From NCBI RefSeq assembly GCF_000739935.1, contig NZ_BBJU01000007.1, positions 186,001 through 250,000 of the forward strand: DNA of 64,000 nucleotides, given 5' to 3'. The notes beneath the pieces are model-generated. The model was not told the origin of the DNA. It ran no database searches and worked only from the letters and a program-made list of their open reading frames with translations. Both the position numbers and the translations under genes were made by a program. Position 1 is the first letter of the stretch, and the number at the start of each line of letters is the position of its first letter. The DNA is from Agrobacterium rubi TR3 = NBRC 13261. Its GTDB lineage: Bacteria > Pseudomonadota > Alphaproteobacteria > Rhizobiales > Rhizobiaceae. Positions 45,664-54,915 of the stretch are shown here, piece by piece.

Positions 45664-46676
45664 GAGATCGCCTTTCTCGTCATCGGTGCCGGGGTGCCGA
45701 AAGACCCCGCCAACTCAAGCCAGAAACCGGTTGACCACGCAAAGTGCATAACCATCGCAGCAAAAGCTGCCAGTGGGCCGTAAGAGTTTTTCTGCGCAAT
45801 GGCCATCCAGAGCCCATAGCCCAGGCATGCGGCGATCCAAAGGCATAAGGGTACGAGCGCGATCCAGTGAAAGACGCCCAGCAGCGCAAAAAGCGCAACC
45901 GGCATGACCGCCAACGGAATCATCTGACGGATTTTCGGTAGAGAGCGATGTTTCAGCAGGTTTTTCGCGCGTCCACGACCATAGGCCATATATTGCTTGA
46001 ACAGCGGCCGGACATTGGCGCGGGGGTAATAGGTCATGCGCGTTTTGTCGGTCATCCAGATGCGGAACCCGGCCTTGCGCAGCCGAAAGTCCAGTTCCGC
46101 GTCCTCGTTGTGGCTGAAGCTTTCATCGTAGCCGCCGACCGTGGTGAAGGCGGAGATACGCATGAGAGCGTGGTGACCGTGATCGATCCAGTGGCCTTTC
46201 GCCCCCTCACGGTGTTTCGAGCCGCCATTGCCGAGCTTGGAATTCTGCGCGATAGCCGTAGCCTTCTGGAAGGTACCGTGGCCCACAGTGTCCATAGCAA
46301 CGACAACGGAATCAGCATTGGTTTTGACGGCGTCTTCCAGCAGGCTGTGGCAGTAATCGTCTGGATAATCGCCATGCGCGTCGATGCGAATGAGATAGTC
46401 ATATCCGTCACCAAACATCTCGACTGCCAGATTAATCCCGGCGCTTTGAATACGCTTGGGATTGGCCAGCAGAATGATGCGAGGGTCCTGCATGGAAAAC
46501 TTCGCGACGATATCACGCGTCCCATCGGTGCTTCCACCATCAGCCACGATGATGCGGTCTTCTGCATTGTTCAAGGTGCTGGAAAATTTCAGCAACAGGT
46601 CGTCGATCGTCCGCGCCTCGTTGAGGCATGGAATAACGATCAATGTCTTCACGTCTGGAATAATGTGTGACTTCAT
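45660..46676 (-). CDS. exoA: Succinoglycan beta-1,3-glucosyltransferase ExoA
   Basis: A 338-residue GT2 with C-terminal membrane helices. TLIVIPCLNEARTIDDLLLK, VADGGSTDGTRDIV, YLIRIDAHGDYP (DxD variant) and ALMRISAFTTVGGYDESF, then NEDAELDFRLRKAGF fit ExoA, which adds the third sugar (a beta-1,3 glucose). The start ATG 46676 is used, as the frame to 46796 runs into exoL. Two or three hydrophobic helices follow residue 240. Confidence 0.87.
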   Translation of the reverse strand: MKSHIIPDVKTLIVIPCLNEARTIDDLLLKFSSTLNNAEDRIIVADGGSTDGTRDIVAKFSMQDPRIILLANPKRIQSAGINLAVEMFGDGYDYLIRIDAHGDYPDDYCHSLLEDAVKTNADSVVVAMDTVGHGTFQKATAIAQNSKLGNGGSKHREGAKGHWIDHGHHALMRISAFTTVGGYDESFSHNEDAELDFRLRKAGFRIWMTDKTRMTYYPRANVRPLFKQYMAYGRGRAKNLLKHRSLPKIRQMIPLAVMPVALFALLGVFHWIALVPLCLWIAACLGYGLWMAIAQKNSYGPLAAFAAMVMHFAWSTGFWLELAGSFGTPAPMTRKAIS

Positions 46677-46690
46677 GGCTATGACCCCCG

Positions 46691-47875
46691 TCAAGCAGTT
46701 GAGAGTTTCGCTGCTACGGCGCGGCCATTGTGCGGCGCTGCCAGAGAAGCGAGTTTGTGAACGAGTTGAGCACAGTCCTTGATATCCGTGACCCATTGGT
46801 TGCGATCGATGGATGCGAGATTTTGAAACGACTGGAGGTAGGCCTGGTCGTCCATGTTCAGAAAGAGTGCCTCAAGCGTCTGAGTGTTCGCAACTGGAAG
46901 AATGTGCCCGATGTTTTTGGCCTCTAAAAAACGGGCCGTTTCCGTTCCCGCCACCGCAATGGGAAGAGTGCCGTAAAGACATCCCTCGTAAAGCCTGTTG
47001 GGTAACAACCAGCTTGAGTTTTGTCCTTCTTCGAAGAAGTCTATCGCCCATGTGAAATGCACGTCATTATAGATCGACGCCAGGTCCTCCGGGTTCTTGT
47101 AGGGCCCCTTGAAACTCAGATAGGGCGCATTGGCAACGAAACCGTCGAAATCGTCAAATTCGGACTGGGCCGGACGACCGCGCAGAATAATCTCCACCTT
47201 GCCGTCCATCCGCTTTGCAAAATCGGCTAAAATCTCAAGCGACTTTCGGCAACGCAGCGCGCCAAACCAGCCGATTTTCCAAGGCTCGCCTGCCTTCGGA
47301 GCGCGTGGAGAGGGTGTGATCTCAGCCTGCGATCCATCGAGCATCAGAACCTTGTTTTCCTGCAGCAGCACCGGCAAGGCCAGACCAGAGCGGGGGACAA
47401 AATACTGGCTGACGAATGCAGGTGAGCTCGTGATCAGAAGCTTGGCGCCCTTGGCGAAATAGCGCTGTGCGGCATTCACAATCTTTCCAGCCGGGCCTTC
47501 GTTCAGAAGCAACCGGTGAATGTCGAGGCATTCATAAACGACGGGCACCTCGCGTCCGTAGATGCTCGACGCACGCCGAGATAGCGCCAACATCTCGAGG
47601 TTACGTGCGATGATGACGTCGGGCTTTGTCACGTTTTTCAAAAGGCTTTTCAGGGAAAAGCTCGATTTTACCACCGCCATGATGCGTTGGGCGAACCGTC
47701 CATCGGCAGTCTCTCCCAGCACGATCGGGGTGATGCCGTCTATGGTCGCGAGCTTGTTTTCGCCGCGCGTGAACCCTGCGAGGCTGACCGTTGCTCCACC
47801 CGCCTGCAACGTCATGACCCGCCGGCGAATGGCCGGATCGGCTAGGTCATGAGCGAGATAGAGAACATGCGTCAT
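46691..47875 (-). CDS. exoL: Succinoglycan glycosyltransferase ExoL
   Basis: A 394-residue GT4-like protein of the ExoL family. MTHVLYLAHDLADPAIRRRV is the N-terminus; PDVIIARNLEMLAL and YECLDIHRLLL, WKIGWFGALRCRKSLEIL, and EGQNSSWLLPNRLYEGCLYG (nucleotide-sugar loop) are present. ExoL adds the second sugar (beta-1,4 glucose in S. meliloti). Ends 14 bp before exoA start. Confidence 0.88.
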   Translation of the reverse strand: MTHVLYLAHDLADPAIRRRVMTLQAGGATVSLAGFTRGENKLATIDGITPIVLGETADGRFAQRIMAVVKSSFSLKSLLKNVTKPDVIIARNLEMLALSRRASSIYGREVPVVYECLDIHRLLLNEGPAGKIVNAAQRYFAKGAKLLITSSPAFVSQYFVPRSGLALPVLLQENKVLMLDGSQAEITPSPRAPKAGEPWKIGWFGALRCRKSLEILADFAKRMDGKVEIILRGRPAQSEFDDFDGFVANAPYLSFKGPYKNPEDLASIYNDVHFTWAIDFFEEGQNSSWLLPNRLYEGCLYGTLPIAVAGTETARFLEAKNIGHILPVANTQTLEALFLNMDDQAYLQSFQNLASIDRNQWVTDIKDCAQLVHKLASLAAPHNGRAVAAKLSTA

Positions 47876-47930
47876 TAAAAAGGCCCTGAGAAAACGATCG
47901 GTAAATGCAGTCTACTGGCGTGTCGTCGCG

Positions 47931-48722
47931 TCAGTTTGACACGCAGGCGACGGATTCAGGAAATTGGCATTTATCACCAAGTGCCGTAAAGGCCATCCGA
48001 TCGACGCTCATGATGGTCGGGCCGCTATAGGCGAACTTGCCCATCCAGCTCTTCAAGGTGTCTGTTCCCCACAGGCTGAAGAAAATCTTCTGCGGATTCT
48101 GCGGGATTTTCGATGCATCCGTTACTTCGTGGACCATTTTTCCGTTCACGTAATAGCGCAAACGCTGAGGTTCCCAAACGAAGGCGTAGTCGTTGAAACC
48201 TTTGTCTGCGCCGCCTTCGACATCGACCAGTTTTTCATTGCCACCCTTGGCAGACACATATTGGTTCAGCTGGACCTGAGCTGTGTTCTTGCCCAGAACT
48301 TCCATGTCGATTTCGTCGTGAGGCTTTTTGTCGGTTGGCCCGATATAGGTGAAGAACGCCGAGTTCAGACCTGATCCGGTCGCGGTCTTGATGCGGGCCT
48401 CATATGTGCCGTAGCGATAACGGCCTTTGGTCTGGATTTCCCCGCAGGAGTAATTGCGGTCACCAGCTTTGCCTTCCTGATAGCCGAGCTGCAACTGCCC
48501 GCCCTCGAACTTCACCAGCTTTTTGGACCACGTGCAATTTTGGTGCGGACCGTTGTTCCAACCATCGGACACGTACCAAAAGGAGCGGTCCATGCTGTCG
48601 AATGTCTCGATAAAGGATTTGCCGTTGTTTTCCTGTGCCAGTGCAGCGGGGGCGCTGAGGCTGAGCGCGAGCATGGCAGACGTGATCAGGCGCGACTGAA
48701 AGCGTGTAATAGATGCGGTCAT
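47931..48722 (-). CDS. exoK: Succinoglycan endo-beta-glucanase ExoK (GH16)
   Basis: A 263-residue secreted glycanase that cuts nascent succinoglycan. A Sec-type signal peptide (LITSAMLALSLSAPAALAQ) precedes the GH16 fold with catalytic DEIDMEVLG (nucleophile and acid/base Glu). WNNGPHQNCTW and GRYRYGTYEARIK line the cleft. ATG 48722 has AGGTGA 6 bases upstream and follows the exoH stop by 4 bp. The signal peptide implies Sec export. Confidence 0.92.
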   Translation of the reverse strand: MTASITRFQSRLITSAMLALSLSAPAALAQENNGKSFIETFDSMDRSFWYVSDGWNNGPHQNCTWSKKLVKFEGGQLQLGYQEGKAGDRNYSCGEIQTKGRYRYGTYEARIKTATGSGLNSAFFTYIGPTDKKPHDEIDMEVLGKNTAQVQLNQYVSAKGGNEKLVDVEGGADKGFNDYAFVWEPQRLRYYVNGKMVHEVTDASKIPQNPQKIFFSLWGTDTLKSWMGKFAYSGPTIMSVDRMAFTALGDKCQFPESVACVSN

Positions 48723-48726
48723 TGTG

Positions 48727-49875
48727 TCACCTGTGTCCTTGCGAGTAGGCCGTTTCGGCGGATGTTGGGTTTGGTGTCGCCGACGCAGTCGAGGTAAGGG
48801 GGATTTGGCTTTTTGGTTTGCCGCTGCGGCTTCCCGTGAGCACAGCATAGAGCGCTGGAAGCCTGGATCGTACCTGGGCATTTGTCACGATCAGAATGAC
48901 GAAGGACAACAGCACAGCACCGATATAGAATGCCGGGTAGAAATCCGTACCACTCTTGTTCCAGATCATCCACATGATGACGAGAAGCGGGTAGTGGGCA
49001 CAGAAAATCCAGAAGCTGAGGCTGCCAGTCTGTGACAGTCGACGTCCCGCCCGGCTTTCGATCATGATGGAGGACGAAGCCCACAGGCCGACAGCACCGA
49101 AAACCGCCAGCAGATTTCGCAAGAGATTCAACTCGAATGTGAATTCTGGCCCGGTAAAGTACAGGCCAGTTGCCAACAGCGTTGCCGCGACCATCACGGC
49201 AAGTGTGATGCGGCCAGCATACGGGTCGAGTGTCTTCAAATCGACCTTATGAAGCGCAAGTGCAATGCCGAGCGAGAAGCTGAACAGAATGGACTTCTTC
49301 TGGACGATCCAAAGCGTAAGATCCGGTATCGCCGTCAACACGAGAAGGACAGCAAGCGTCGGTAGCGGAAAACGATGAACCAAGAAGGCAAGGATCGGCG
49401 AAAGCAGAATGCAGACGAAGAGGTCGCGCAGGAAGTAGAGCGGAACGTTGACAGGGAATTCTTCGATGGCAGCGCCATGACTCATGATTTCGCGGGTCGT
49501 CGCATTCCACAAATCCGGAAAATATCCGTCGCCGACATCGAAGCGCTGCATCAAAAGCACGGCTAAAAACAAAAGCCCGTTCCACAAGATGAACGGCAGC
49601 AAAACGGTTCTTGCCTTGGACTTGATTGTCGCCAAATAGTCGAAGGTTTTCAAACCTCGTCTGAAAAGCAGATAACCGGAAATCGCACTCAGGCACGGAA
49701 CGCCGATGCGAAACAGCGTGTCACCCAAAAACACGCGAATCCAGTCAAAAAAACCATAAACGCCCAAAAACGGGCTGGTCTCGGGATTGTGCGGCACATG
49801 CACGAACACAATACCGGATATCAAAACGATGCGCATCAAATTGATACGGGAGGATAGGTTCTGATCAAAAGTCAC
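48727..49875 (-). CDS. exoH: Succinoglycan succinyltransferase ExoH (acyltransferase 3)
   Basis: A 382-residue integral membrane acyltransferase with about ten helices. INLMRIVLISGIVFVHVPHN contains the conserved His; RIGVPCLSAISGYLLFRRG is the family's second motif. It succinylates succinoglycan glucose, which in S. meliloti sets molecular weight because ExoK cleaves only succinylated polymer. Start GTG 49875 has AAGGG upstream; ATG 49836 would cut the first helix. First gene of the leftward exoHKLAMONP run, with the upstream region as its promoter. Confidence 0.9.
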   Translation of the reverse strand: MTFDQNLSSRINLMRIVLISGIVFVHVPHNPETSPFLGVYGFFDWIRVFLGDTLFRIGVPCLSAISGYLLFRRGLKTFDYLATIKSKARTVLLPFILWNGLLFLAVLLMQRFDVGDGYFPDLWNATTREIMSHGAAIEEFPVNVPLYFLRDLFVCILLSPILAFLVHRFPLPTLAVLLVLTAIPDLTLWIVQKKSILFSFSLGIALALHKVDLKTLDPYAGRITLAVMVAATLLATGLYFTGPEFTFELNLLRNLLAVFGAVGLWASSSIMIESRAGRRLSQTGSLSFWIFCAHYPLLVIMWMIWNKSGTDFYPAFYIGAVLLSFVILIVTNAQVRSRLPALYAVLTGSRSGKPKSQIPLTSTASATPNPTSAETAYSQGHR

Positions 49876-50231
49876 GTCGGTTACCCTTATTGGGCGGCGT
49901 CTCCCTCCACCGCGTTACAACCAGAACGAACGTAAGCTCGAGGCCGGAGTCTCGGTTTTAGTTACGGGCAAAATGTGGCGACGCGGCAAAAGTTCCGCAG
50001 AAATCTCACGGGTGAATCTGTGTAGATACGCAGATGCAATTTTAGGTTAATCTGTAAATAGTTGATTTATATTGAAAATATTGAAATTCGGTATGATTTT
50101 CGCATGATGGATAACCTCTTAACGTCTCTCATTAAAATTGCTGCACTGCAAAAAATATCATCGATCGGTTGCAATGCCGGGCGAGGTGAAGATCTCAAAA
50201 CGGGCCGCTTTGTGGCAAAAGGAATTCTGGG
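49876..50231. promoter_or_regulatory. AT-rich upstream region of exoH, no gene
   Basis: About 356 bp separate the exoH start from the exoT stop. Bases 50036-50110 are strikingly AT-rich with a tandem copy of ATATTGAAA (50069-50077, 50078-50086). This is the natural promoter for exoHKLAMONP. In S. meliloti exoI lies between exoH and exoT; I find no exoI frame here. The rightward frame at 50062-50376 has no protein-like features. Confidence 0.55.
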
Positions 50232-51713
50232 TCAGGCTGGCTCTGGAACTGCCATTTTTGCCTTGCGATCAAGCACAAGATCAAGGATTTTGCGTAAAAG
50301 CGCCCTTTCCGTCAGCAGTATCAGCACGGCGTATATGGTACCCCCAACGGCACCTCCAACCAGAACCTGCATATAGGCGTGGGGAAGACTGCCCTCGAAG
50401 ACGTGCAGAATATAGCGCACCGCCAGCGCCATGATAAAGGCGGTGATCATTGGTCTGCTGCTAACATACATGCCTTGGAGAAGCGGGGTTTCACTGGCAC
50501 GGAAGACTGTCCAGGAATAGGCGACGAGTGTCACCGCGTTGACGATGCACAGCCACACCATGGCGTCGATCAGCGTGCCGTATGTTGCTGCAAGCCAGAC
50601 TGCGGCGGTGGTGACGCCAGCGCGAATTGCAGCAGACCAGAACAGCACCCGACCATATCCCGCACCTTTAAGGTAAGGAATGAAGGTGCTGCAGGGTGTG
50701 AGGATCGCCTTGGACAGCGCGAGAAGTCCTAGGACCGGCCAGGCATAAGCCCAGTTGGGACCAAATATGACCAGCATGGCGGGCTCAGCAACAGCCCAAA
50801 GCCCGAACATCATCGGTGCCAAGAGGACGGTTAGAACCTGCGTGCTGAACATCAGCGCTTCACGCCGACGATTTTTGTCATCCATCATGCGGCTGAAGGC
50901 CGGGAACAGAACGCCCATCACGGCGGACAGGACCACCTGGTTCGGAATACTGGCGAAACGGTTAGACGCGGAATAAGCACCCGCATCGGCCAGACCGAGA
51001 TAGCGGGCGATGATGACCATGGGCGACTGGAAGGTTACGAAATTTGCGATCTCGGATCCCATCAGGCCGGAGCTGAAACCCAGCAACGGGACGAGGCGCT
51101 TTGGCTTCATGACAAAGGCGGGTTTGTAGCGAGAGACGGCATAAAGACCGACTAGGCGAATGAGAGCTGCCGCAAACAGCTGAATAATCAGCGCCCAGAC
51201 ACCGAAGCCGGAAAATGCGAGAACGACAGCGAGGATAGCGGCGGCACTTTCCGAGGTCATGCTCCAGATGGCGTCTTTGCTGAAATTCATACGCCGCGCC
51301 AACAGCGAATAGGCGACGTCACCGGCCAGTTGCAAGGGAATAAGGAAGGCCATGATCCGCAGGAGATAGGCGCTTTCGACCGCGCCCAGCAATTCGCCAA
51401 AAAACTCCGCGCCAAAATAAAGAATGGCTGCCATGGTGCAGGAAATCGCGAGATTCGCCCAGAAGACTGTATGGATCGTGTCCATATCCTCTTCCTTCTC
51501 AACGATCAGCGCAGATGTCAGTCCGGCACCCGCGATCATCGTCAGGAACTGAACCACCGTCAATCCGACGGCGACGACGCCAAATTCCTCAGGTGTCAGC
51601 AATCGGGCGAGAATTGGCACCGTGACAAACTTAAGCCCGAATGTGCCTGTTTTTGACAATACGCTCCAGCCGACATTCGTGGTAATCGTTTTGACGCTTG
51701 GAGCAGGGGGCAT
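50232..51713 (-). CDS. exoT: Succinoglycan flippase ExoT (Wzx-like)
   Basis: A 493-residue polytopic membrane protein, about 12-14 helices, of the MOP flippase superfamily. The start TITTNVGWSVLSKTGTFGLK, then FVTVPILARLLTPEEFG, and the central FQSPMVIIARYLGLADAGAY and NRFASIPNQV are typical of Wzx-type lipid-linked oligosaccharide translocases. In S. meliloti ExoT is needed for low-molecular-weight succinoglycan. Divergent from exoW by 109 bp. Confidence 0.87.
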   Translation of the reverse strand: MPPAPSVKTITTNVGWSVLSKTGTFGLKFVTVPILARLLTPEEFGVVAVGLTVVQFLTMIAGAGLTSALIVEKEEDMDTIHTVFWANLAISCTMAAILYFGAEFFGELLGAVESAYLLRIMAFLIPLQLAGDVAYSLLARRMNFSKDAIWSMTSESAAAILAVVLAFSGFGVWALIIQLFAAALIRLVGLYAVSRYKPAFVMKPKRLVPLLGFSSGLMGSEIANFVTFQSPMVIIARYLGLADAGAYSASNRFASIPNQVVLSAVMGVLFPAFSRMMDDKNRRREALMFSTQVLTVLLAPMMFGLWAVAEPAMLVIFGPNWAYAWPVLGLLALSKAILTPCSTFIPYLKGAGYGRVLFWSAAIRAGVTTAAVWLAATYGTLIDAMVWLCIVNAVTLVAYSWTVFRASETPLLQGMYVSSRPMITAFIMALAVRYILHVFEGSLPHAYMQVLVGGAVGGTIYAVLILLTERALLRKILDLVLDRKAKMAVPEPA

Positions 51714-51822
51714 ACGTGCATCCTATAATTGGAGGCCAGTGGGGGCTGGCAGGAGGTTAGCCACTCATCGGGGCCGCTCTTATCGGGCCCGACACTTCTT
51801 GATCAACGCAAGGGGCGAAACA

Positions 51823-52788
51823 ATGGCGAAATTTACAGTCGTTATTCCTTATTATCAAAAACAGCATGGCGTACTTGGCCGTGCATTGGCCTCGGTTTTT
51901 TCCCAGACCCTTCAGGATTTCGATCTCGTCATCGTCGATGATGAATCGCCCTATCCGATTGAGAAAGAAATCGCCGAATTGAGCGCAGACCAACAGGCGC
52001 GCATCAAAGTTGTTAAGCAGGCGAATGCCGGCCCAGGTGGTGCGCGCAACACCGGGCTGGATCATGTACCGGCCGAAACGACCTATGTCGCGTTCCTCGA
52101 TTCCGACGATATGTGGACGCCGGATCACCTGAAGAATGCGGCTTTCAGCCTCGATACGTTTGGGGGCGAGTGCTATTGGGCATCGATGCAGGCGAGTGAC
52201 GAATTCTATTATCACTTCGCTATTTCAGAGTTGGAAAACGACGAGGGTGCGGTGCGCCTGTCGGAATCACCCAAGATCATCGAGTTGCCGAATCTCGCCA
52301 CCGTGATGTTGCGCAACTGGAGCTTTCTGCATCTGTCATGCATGGTCATCGGTCGGCCGTTGTTCGAGACAATACGGTTTGATCCGGTGCTGCGCCTTGC
52401 AGCAGAAGATGTTTTGTTTTTCTGCGACTGCATTCTCGCATCCAAACGGACTCTCTTGTGTGACGATGCAGGCGCCATGCGTGGTATGGGCGTCAATATC
52501 TTCCATAGCATCGACAATACGTCGCCGGAATTTCTGCGCCAGCAGTTCAATACCTGGGTGGCGCTCGATACGTTGCAGAGCCGGTTTGCCAAACGTCCAG
52601 CCGACGTTGCCTCGATTGCGTCTTATAAAAACACGGCGCGCAAGCAGGCTCTTTGGAGCCAGGCGGGCAAACTGAAACAGCGTCAGGCACCGGAACTCGG
52701 GCTGCTCTTCAAATGGATGATGCGTGATCCGGCTATTTTGCGTGCAGCGCTCGAACTGGGAACGGGCAAATTCGCCCGCCCGAAGTGA
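51823..52788 (+). CDS. exoW: Succinoglycan glucosyltransferase ExoW
   Basis: A 321-residue GT2: FTVVIPYYQKQHGVLGRAL, VDDESPYPIEKE, GGARNTGLDHVP and FLDSDDMWTP (DxD). ExoW adds the beta-1,3 seventh or eighth sugar of the octasaccharide in S. meliloti. ATG 51823 has AAGGGG 8 bases before; the longer frame to 51622 would run into exoT. It shares strand with exoV, 38 bp apart, forming an exoWV unit. Confidence 0.88.
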   Translation: MAKFTVVIPYYQKQHGVLGRALASVFSQTLQDFDLVIVDDESPYPIEKEIAELSADQQARIKVVKQANAGPGGARNTGLDHVPAETTYVAFLDSDDMWTPDHLKNAAFSLDTFGGECYWASMQASDEFYYHFAISELENDEGAVRLSESPKIIELPNLATVMLRNWSFLHLSCMVIGRPLFETIRFDPVLRLAAEDVLFFCDCILASKRTLLCDDAGAMRGMGVNIFHSIDNTSPEFLRQQFNTWVALDTLQSRFAKRPADVASIASYKNTARKQALWSQAGKLKQRQAPELGLLFKWMMRDPAILRAALELGTGKFARPK

Positions 52789-52826
52789 GCCTGCTTGCTA
52801 TCAATATTTTTATTCAGGAGTAGTCC

Positions 52827-53786
52827 ATGAAACCTTATCACTGGGAATCGCATCACGGCAATTTCGGCGATGACCTCAATCTTTGGCTTTGGGATTTTCT
52901 GCTGCCTGGTCTGCGCGATGTCCACCCGGATGTTCTGCTGGTGGGAGTCGGCACCGTTTTGAACGATGTTCTCTTTCCCCCAACGCAGCGCAAACTAATT
53001 ATTGGTAGCGGTTACGGTTATGGTGCCGTTCCGGATATTTCCAATCGCGAGCTTTGGGACATACGTTGCGTTCGCGGCGAAATGACCGCTGGAAAGCTCG
53101 GCCTTCCACCCGAAATGGGCATTGTCGATCCTGCTGTCATGGTCACCGATATGCCGGACTTCAAAAATCTGCCCAAACTCCATAAGAAGACCTTCGTCCC
53201 CCATTGGGAATCAGCGGAATTCGGAATGTGGGAAACCGTTTGCGAACCAGCAGGCTTGACCTATCTTGATCCTCGTGGAGAGGCCAAGGCGGTTATTAAG
53301 CACATCGCACAATCGGAATTCATCGTGGCCGAGTCCATGCATGGTGCCATTCTGGCAGATGCCTTCCGCGTGCCATGGGTCGCCGTCAGCACGTCGACAT
53401 CCATCAACAGCTTCAAGTGGAGCGATTGGGCGGGCAGCGTCGGTGTCAAGTACGAGCCGCGCTATGTTCCGGTTTCGACACGCGCCGAAGCGGCGAAGAA
53501 GGGCTCCAAGTTCTGGGGAATGAGCTTTCCGCCGCCGCCACCGCCCCCTGTGGTCGTTGAACAGGCATCAACACCTCACGCCCATGACAGTGAAGTTCTC
53601 GTTCGTCCGCAAGAGGAGCAGCGCTCTCTTCGAAAGCTGGCGAAACAAGTGCTTGCCGCGCCATCGACCTTGGCACTTTGGCAGGCAAGTCGCGCCGAAC
53701 CGCGCCTCAGCCCCGATGGTCGGCTCGAAGAGCGCAAACAGCGCTTTCAGGCCGTGCTGGAAACCATCAAAAAAGACTACTTCTGA
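52827..53786 (+). CDS. exoV: Succinoglycan pyruvyl transferase ExoV
   Basis: A 319-residue polysaccharide pyruvyl transferase (PS_pyruv_trans). MKPYHWESHHGNFGDDLNLW and VGVGTVLN, GSGYGYG, RCVRGEMTAG, DPAVMV, SMHGAILADAFRVPWVAVST give the family pattern. It adds the 4,6-ketal pyruvate to the terminal glucose using PEP. A Pro-rich insert (PPPPPPV near residue 240) before the C-terminal tail is notable. Ends 20 bp from the exoU stop in a shared hairpin. Confidence 0.9.
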   Translation: MKPYHWESHHGNFGDDLNLWLWDFLLPGLRDVHPDVLLVGVGTVLNDVLFPPTQRKLIIGSGYGYGAVPDISNRELWDIRCVRGEMTAGKLGLPPEMGIVDPAVMVTDMPDFKNLPKLHKKTFVPHWESAEFGMWETVCEPAGLTYLDPRGEAKAVIKHIAQSEFIVAESMHGAILADAFRVPWVAVSTSTSINSFKWSDWAGSVGVKYEPRYVPVSTRAEAAKKGSKFWGMSFPPPPPPPVVVEQASTPHAHDSEVLVRPQEEQRSLRKLAKQVLAAPSTLALWQASRAEPRLSPDGRLEERKQRFQAVLETIKKDYF

Positions 53787-53794
53787 TAGGGAGG

Positions 53795-53823
53795 CGCCGC
53801 TTGGTTTCAAGACCCAAGCGGCG
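53795..53823. terminator. Shared hairpin for convergent exoV and exoU
   Basis: CGCCGCTTGG (53795-53804) pairs exactly with CCAAGCGGCG (53814-53823). The stem begins 9 bp after the exoV stop, and the exoU stop (53807-53809) lies in the loop, so the last exoU codons form part of the hairpin. A bidirectional terminator. Confidence 0.6.
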
Positions 53824-54802
53824 TTGCTCTTAGCAGATACCGGATATCCGCAACCTGTTGCGGCTTTTTTTGGAAACGAGCGGTCTTGTCGCGGACTATC
53901 CCTTGTATGATAGCGGGGACAGCAGGCAGGCGATTGAGTGCGTGGCTCAGCGCCGCTCCGATACCACCTTTTGATTTTGCATCCAGAAAATCACGCAGTT
54001 CGAACTTTTCGCGAATGTGGCGCTCGTGTTCTTCTAGAACCGCTCTCTCGTCTTCTTTTAACGTGTAGTCAGACAAGATGCGGCGGTCGGCTTCAAAGAG
54101 CTGTCTCAGATCGTCCGTGCGGTGGCTTCCACTCAAAGAATTCCCACGAACGATGGCGCCGTAGCCGCAATTGCGGATGACCTTATAACGAGCGCCGCAG
54201 GCGAGTGCACGAACGTAAAGTTCGTAATCTTCACCCAGCCGCAAAGCCTCGTCATAGCGAAGTCCGTGTTTTTCCAAAAAGTTGCGGCGAATGACCGGCT
54301 TCAAAAATCCCGTTTCGCCACGCTCCACGCCGCGCTTAGAAATGTTGCCTTCAACGAATTCCGCCAGCTCGAGAAAATGTTCTTCAGGGGCAAATCGAGC
54401 AGGCAGCATGGAAGATGCGCCTGCCACCGATTGCTGTATGAAAGCGATATTGTCAGCAACGAGGTCCCAGTCGTCGGTTTCCAGCATTGCTGCAAAGCGG
54501 CCCTTGAAGAAAAAGTCATCGGCATCGAGAATGCTTATCAGAGGGGATGTCGAAATGTATATCGCGTGGTTGCGAGCCGCAGATGGTCCGCGATTGACAT
54601 CGAATCGCTCGATTTTCAGGCGACCGGTTCCATCGTCGCAGGCCTGCGCCACGACCGCCGTCGCGTCTGTCGAACCGTCGTCGATCACGACGACTTCGGC
54701 AACTTCCGGCTCTGACAAGGCCGAAACAATAGCGGTTCGGATCGTATCAGAAGCGTTTTTTGCGGCGATGATTACACAAATGGATTGTAAACCCGAGGCC
54801 AT
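53807..54802 (-). CDS. exoU: Succinoglycan glycosyltransferase ExoU
   Basis: A 331-residue GT2 enzyme: SICVIIAAKNASDTIRTAIV, VVIDDGSTDATAVV, GPSAARNHAIYIS, ILDADDFFFKGR (DxD). In S. meliloti ExoU adds the sixth sugar (beta-1,6 glucose). Similar in layout to ExoO (both GT2, about 330 residues, with RLGEDYELYVRALACGARY-like central part). ATG 54802 follows AGGGAAACC. Confidence 0.87.
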   Translation of the reverse strand: MASGLQSICVIIAAKNASDTIRTAIVSALSEPEVAEVVVIDDGSTDATAVVAQACDDGTGRLKIERFDVNRGPSAARNHAIYISTSPLISILDADDFFFKGRFAAMLETDDWDLVADNIAFIQQSVAGASSMLPARFAPEEHFLELAEFVEGNISKRGVERGETGFLKPVIRRNFLEKHGLRYDEALRLGEDYELYVRALACGARYKVIRNCGYGAIVRGNSLSGSHRTDDLRQLFEADRRILSDYTLKEDERAVLEEHERHIREKFELRDFLDAKSKGGIGAALSHALNRLPAVPAIIQGIVRDKTARFQKKPQQVADIRYLLRATPLGS

Positions 54803-54915
54803 GCGGTTTCCCTGCTTTGTTACGTCGATGTTTTTTCAACGTAGAAAATGTCAGAGATATGGAGAGGCGGGTATTATTTCGCATCTGCGAAAAGGCGTGG
54901 CGAGGGGTGCCGCCG

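Noticed and set aside
50062..50376. Possible exoI in the exoH-exoT gap
   Set aside because: The frame runs into exoT antisense, lacks a signal peptide or nuclease-like motif and has no ribosome site.
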